Assembly (NCBI GenBank): GCA_022844165.1
Contig: JALHMH010000035.1
Span: 1-49,370 of the forward strand
Source of the DNA: Lysobacterales bacterium
GTDB lineage: Bacteria; Pseudomonadota; Gammaproteobacteria; Xanthomonadales; SZUA-5
Reading direction: 5' to 3'
Length of the DNA: 49,370 bases
Position 1 is the first letter of the stretch. Each line of letters starts with the position of its first letter. The translations under genes were made by a program, and so were the position numbers. Shown here in pieces: positions 44,757 to 49,370 of the stretch. Below the pieces are notes generated by a model. That model was not told the DNA's origin and did no database searches. It was given only the letters and a program-made list of their open reading frames with translations.

Positions 44757-47700
44757 CTTGTCGGCGGGCGGCGCGATCACACGTTGCCCCTCGACCTTGG
44801 CCACGGATGGCGCCACCCGCCCAGTCAAATTCGATGGCGATGATCGCCTGTGCCTCGATGGGCAAAGGTTGATGTTAGATCCCATCGAGCCTGTCGGAGC
44901 CGTCTACGGCACAAATGGACGGCGCTACCGCACCGAGATCGACAGTTACACTCGAGTGGTTCAGCGCGGCGGCGATCTGGGTAGTGACACGCTGGTGTAC
45001 TTCGAAATGCAAAGCCGCGATGGCATGCGCCGCTTCTATGGTGCCGATGAGGCGGCTGGCAGTTTACGCAACGCGCGCGTCAAACCGTCAGGCGCCGGCA
45101 TCAGCGGCACGGCGACACTCAGCTGGTTGTTGGACACCGAGCTCGATCGGGCCGGCAACCACATCAAATACACCTATCAAACAAGTGGCAACGGCAGCGG
45201 CGAAAACCTGCTGATCCGAATCGACTACACCGGGAAGGGCACCAGCTTCGGAACACGCAATGTCCAATTCACCTATGAAAACCGCACGGATCGATCGAGC
45301 AGTTACCTATCGGGTGCGCTCACCGAACAAACCAAACGTCTGACGCGAATCCTGACTGCCGTCGGCACACAGAACGTCGCCGACTACGATTTGATCTACG
45401 CGCAAAGTAACGCCAGCCAGCGCTCATTGTTGACCGAGCTGCATCAGTGCAACTGGGAGCTTGGCGCAGCCAGTTGCATCCACACCCTCGATCCGAATCG
45501 ATTTACGTGGCAAGACACGCCGGCCAGCACGCCGAATCTCTCCGAATCAACGATTCAGTGGCCTTCACTCATGCCACAACCCGCCACAACGCCAGGCGTA
45601 GCCGTGTTGGACTCGATCACGCCCTTGGCAGATATCGACGGCGATGGTGTGATTGAGATGCAGCGCCAGATCAGCACCAGTGCCGGCGGCGTGCGCAGTT
45701 TCATTGTCTCGTTCAACGCCGATCGCTCGCCGCGCGGCTGGATCGAGCGGTTCATCTCGGGAACGCCAGTCGACTTGAACAATGACGGGCGTGCAGAGTT
45801 TTGGAGTCTGAACGGCCAGGGCGGTATCGATATGACCTCGTTCCGACCACAGGCCGGTTGCACCGGGGCGGCTTGCAGCGCGTTTGTCGTTGAGAACTTC
45901 CAAACGCAGTCGCTATCGCGCTGCGGGCTAGCGCCGACAGCAGGGGGCCGTAGTGTCGAGTTCCATGACTTCAACGGTGATGCGCTGCCCGACTTGAGCG
46001 TCTGGTCATCCGGTGCCTGCGGCCAGGGCCCTGGCATCCACCTCTACATCAATCAATCGGCGCCGCAGAGCGGCAACTCCCAGCACTTGCAATTCGCCAG
46101 CAGTTCTTACTTCATTCCCCTCGCCACAAGCAGCCTTCCCGGCGGCGATGAGCGCGTGATCTCGGTGCTAGACCTGGACGGCGATGGCACACCCGAGTTC
46201 ATCACCGAAGGACGCCAGCCTGCAGACCCATACACGAAGAACAGCATCAAGAAGATCACGTTCGTTGGCGGCACTCCGCAGCACTCCACAGTGCCCTTCG
46301 AGTCTATCTTGGATGGCAGTACCTTCTTAATGCCCGCAACGGCGCGGCGCTCGTTTTTTGCCGATATCAACGGTGACGGCCTGGAAGATCTGATTCTCGC
46401 AACGCCATTTCAATCCAATGTTGGCGGCGCACAGTGCGACTCGCGCTGGACCGTCCGCATGAATCGAGGTGGACGATTGACAGACGTGATCGAATTGACC
46501 GGGACATCGATCGTCAAACGTGCAGGCCTGGAGCTCTACTCTCTCGGCGCCAATCATTGCGAACCGGTCGCACGAGCATGGGCAGGCCAACAGGCAGGGT
46601 TGACCTCGCCAATCGATCTCGATGCCGATGGCCGAACCGAACTGCTGGTGCCGAGTGGCCTCGCACAACGAACATGCACCGATGTTGTGATCGAGACGAA
46701 TCCTACGAAACCCAGGGAAGCCGGGAGAGTTTGCTCGGCACATCCGCGCCAATTGACTCAGTCGCCCGGCGGTCTGGAGCTGAGCCTGTCGGACATCGCC
46801 GAGCCAATCCGCATTTTCGCCCCGCCGGTTCCCCCTAGCCAAACGCCGAATGACATTCTTGATCTGTCGGTAGTCGACAGCTCCACCTATCGGATGTCGC
46901 GGCTGATCTTCCGACAGAATTCCAGCGGCCAATGGACCATCAGCGAAGAGTCGTTGCCATCCAGCTACGAACGCCAGATCGATGCGCAGCAAGACAACGA
47001 TCGCATCGACTTCTTCGGCGATGGCCTGACCGACGCGCTGCTCAGCCGTGGCTGCAAAATTCAGTGGGCGGGCACCACTCAGCCGGCTTGTACTTTGGAA
47101 GACAATGGTCAGATCGTACCGCTGTCCACAGGGCCCAGCTTGTTTGCCAACAACGGTGCAGGGTTTGTCACCGGCAACTCCGCCAAAGCACCGGAAATGC
47201 TCACCTCGGTGGCCGACAGTTTCGGTGAAGTGGCCAATTGGAGCTATCAGGCGCTGTCCAGCAAGGCCGGTCGGGGTCCAACCGAATTGCCGCTCTATCG
47301 CATTCCGGCGCGCGAGACGCAGGTTGGCTACATCGATGCCAACCACTTCTACTTCGCCTCCAGCATGAATGTGGTCAGCGAGATGAAGCTGCGCAATGGC
47401 AGGCTTAGTCTGAATGGCGTTGGTCCGATGAACACGACGCGCTATGGCTACGAAGAAGCAATGTACAACAACAGGGGGCGTGGCTTCGTTGGCTTTCGCA
47501 AGATAATCAGTGAGGATCTCGACACGCAATTGTGGCCCGGGCTACGCAGCGCCACGGTCTTTCACCAAAAATTCCCGCTCATTTCGCAACGTGAGTGCCA
47601 AGTAGTCCAGTTGACCACAGAACCCGTAAGCGAGTTGAGATGCGATACGCAGCAGGCGATCAATCTCTCGAAGCGCGAACAGTATGAGTGCAACAACATC

Positions 47701-49370
47701 AGCTGTTCAACCGCACAGAATCAATCCGGCGCAAACGTCGCGTACCGAGTCATGGCCCGCCAGCAAATCAATGAAACCCGCGATTTGAGCGTTCGCTCCA
47801 CTCTGGTCACGCGTAGTACCCAAAGCATCGGCGCTTTCGGCATCGGTTACGATGCTTATGGCAACCTGCTGCAGCAAACCACAATCACGCAAGACTTCGT
47901 CAGTGGTAGCCAGAATCCTGTGCGCACCCACACGATAACGGTGAGCCACACTTACGATCCGGACGATGCCAATTGGTGGGTGAACAAGCTGACGCGCAGT
48001 ACGACAAGCGCAGCCCAAAGCTACGGCGGCGCCTGGTTGGTCGATGCGCCATTTGTGCCAACCCGCGCCACAACCACGCTCTATGGGTACGGCACAGCAA
48101 ACAACGCGACCAACCTGCGCCTGCCAGCTTGCGAAACACTGATGGATGGCAGCCCGATGAACCCCGGCGCGTGCGCCAGCGCCACCGGCTTTGAACAACG
48201 TGTGACGCGCAGTTTCGATAGTTTCGGCAACACCATCAACGAAACCCGGGAGGCGCGCTTAGTGGCGGCGAGCCGCTCGACGTCGAGTTGCTTCGCAATT
48301 GAATCGCCATGCACGGTTGGAACCGAGGGTTATTTCCCAACCAGGATTGCAGACGCCTTCGGCAAATCGACGACAACGGTGTTCGACGCACGTTTTGGAA
48401 CGCCAACCCAGGTGACTTCGGCGAACGGACTGACGACAACTACAATCTATGACCCACTCGGGCGCGTTGTTCGTGAGGTGGCGCCGACCGCGGATGGATT
48501 GCGCGCGGCGATGCCGATCGTAATTAGCTACGAGCGCTGCGGTGGCGGCATCGCTTGCCTGTCGCAAGATGCCGTTCTCCGCGTGGTGCGCAGTCAATAC
48601 GGTAGCCCGCAGTCGATGCAGTATATGGATAGTCACGGTCGCATCGTCCGAAACAGCATCAAGTTGTTAGGGGCTATCTTTGCTGCAACGCCAATTGCGC
48701 TCACTGACGCGGACGCGAGCGTTAGCGAAACTGCCTACGATTGGAAGGGGCGAGTATGGATTCAGTGGGCTGCCGACAGAGGAGCCCGGAGCAGCGTTAA
48801 CAGCACGATCCATTACTACGACACACTTGGGCGAGTGTATGAAAAGGAGGAGGAATTCCCAGATGCTAGCGAGCCGGCAGTTGGGTCTTCAATTCAGAAG
48901 CGTAAGACTACGTACTCCTATGTTGACCACAGCGTATCCATTCGGGTTTGCCAAGATCGTTTCCTTTGGCCACATTGCGCGCCGAGCGGAATAAACCTGG
49001 ACGGCTCCCCCGTCCTCAACATGTCCCGCACCTACGACAGCTCGCAAAAGCTCGTCAACACTCAGGACGCCAACGGCAAAACCACCTTCTACTGGCACGA
49101 CGGCGCCGGAAATCCGCTCAAGCTCAAAGACGTTACCGGCAAGTCGATCACCAGCGTGTACAACAACTTCGGCCACCGTCTGTCCGTCACCGATCCGAGC
49201 AGCGGCACAACCTCCTTCACCTACAACGGTTTCGGCGAATTGCTCACGCGCACCGACAACCGTCCGCGCACGAGCACCCACACCTACGATGTGCTGGGCC
49301 GCATGACAGCGCGCACTTGGGATGAGTTTCCGCACGGCTCGACGACATCGTTGCCGGCCAGCGAAATCAC
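44632..49370 (+). CDS. SpvB/TcB-like Rhs-repeat protein, main part (partial, frameshifted)
   Basis: This frame is open from 44632 to the right edge (about 1,579 codons), +1 relative to the preceding one. It begins SASYTVPIALPPGRRGMQPQ then VALSYSSRAGNGIAGMGFSL, the classic SpvB/TcB N-terminal signature. Seven Asp-rich FG-GAP/VCBS motifs follow between about 45630 and 47040 (DIDGDGVIE, DLNNDGRAE, DFNGDALPD, DLDGDGTPE, DINGDGLED, DLDADGRTE, FGDGLTDA). Rhs/YD-type repeats run from about 47840 on (YDAYGNL, YDPLGRVVREV, YDTLGRVYEKE, YNGFGELLTRTD, YDVLGRMTARTW). These families form shells that encapsulate toxic C-terminal domains; the C-terminus lies outside the window. A separate start at 44656 (GTG) or 44689 (ATG) would lack a signal peptide. 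Confidence 0.85.

Overview
This window reads as chromosomal DNA of a gammaproteobacterium, most likely Lysobacterales/Xanthomonadales. The support is the moderately high GC, minCDE and the rpsP-rimM-trmD-rplS operon, a MlaE permease fused to a STAS domain, and a very large secreted Rhs-type protein with Trp-rich N-terminal modules that I associate (from memory, unsearched) with this order. The genus cannot be fixed from sequence alone. There are no rRNA or tRNA genes, CRISPR arrays, insertion sequences or phage genes. Most of the window is housekeeping or moderately conserved accessory DNA; the clearly accessory part is the right end.

Layout. 0-2.1 kb: palindromic hairpins, then amt and glnK (minus strand) behind a sigma-54-type promoter. 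2.3-4.1 kb: an MgtE magnesium transporter and a Tat-exported MsrB. 4.1-8.7 kb (minus): a TMEM43-family membrane protein and a 1129-residue hybrid histidine kinase with a periplasmic propeller. 9.0-11.7 kb (plus): a membrane GTPase, a YceI-family protein and a lipoprotein. 11.7-14.7 kb (minus): GNAT acetyltransferase-minC-minD-minE-HExxH protein. 14.9-17.5 kb (minus): HtrA/Deg protease and a membrane acyltransferase. 17.7-25.2 kb: cysK, a three-gene xanthine dehydrogenase operon (xdhA-xdhB-xdhC, minus) divergent from an adenine deaminase, and an SDR oxidoreductase. Together the deaminase and dehydrogenase would convert adenine to hypoxanthine, xanthine and urate. 25.4-25.9 kb: a small heat-shock protein with a heat-shock-type promoter and a structured leader. 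26.1-29.4 kb (plus): a four-gene MCE/Mla-type lipid transporter. 29.4-34.3 kb: a protein with Ig-like motifs, a 1054-residue secreted BNR-propeller protein, a DUF2845 protein and a small secreted protein. 34.4-39.0 kb (minus): MFS transporter, pentaheme cytochrome c, Ser/Thr kinase with a degenerate Gly-loop, and an RsbW-like ATPase with an altered G1 box. 39.2-41.2 kb (minus): rpsP-rimM-trmD-rplS.

41.8 kb to the right edge (plus): a giant secreted SpvB/TcB/Rhs-type protein. Its reading frame is broken once, at a GGG triplet near 44634. The first part carries a tandemly duplicated Trp-rich plus Cys/Ig-like architecture. The second part starts in the SpvB/TcB N-terminal domain, runs through seven Asp-rich FG-GAP/VCBS-type motifs into Rhs/YD repeats, and leaves the window still open. 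This locus and the kinase/ATPase/cytochrome cluster are the two best candidates for something not well described.
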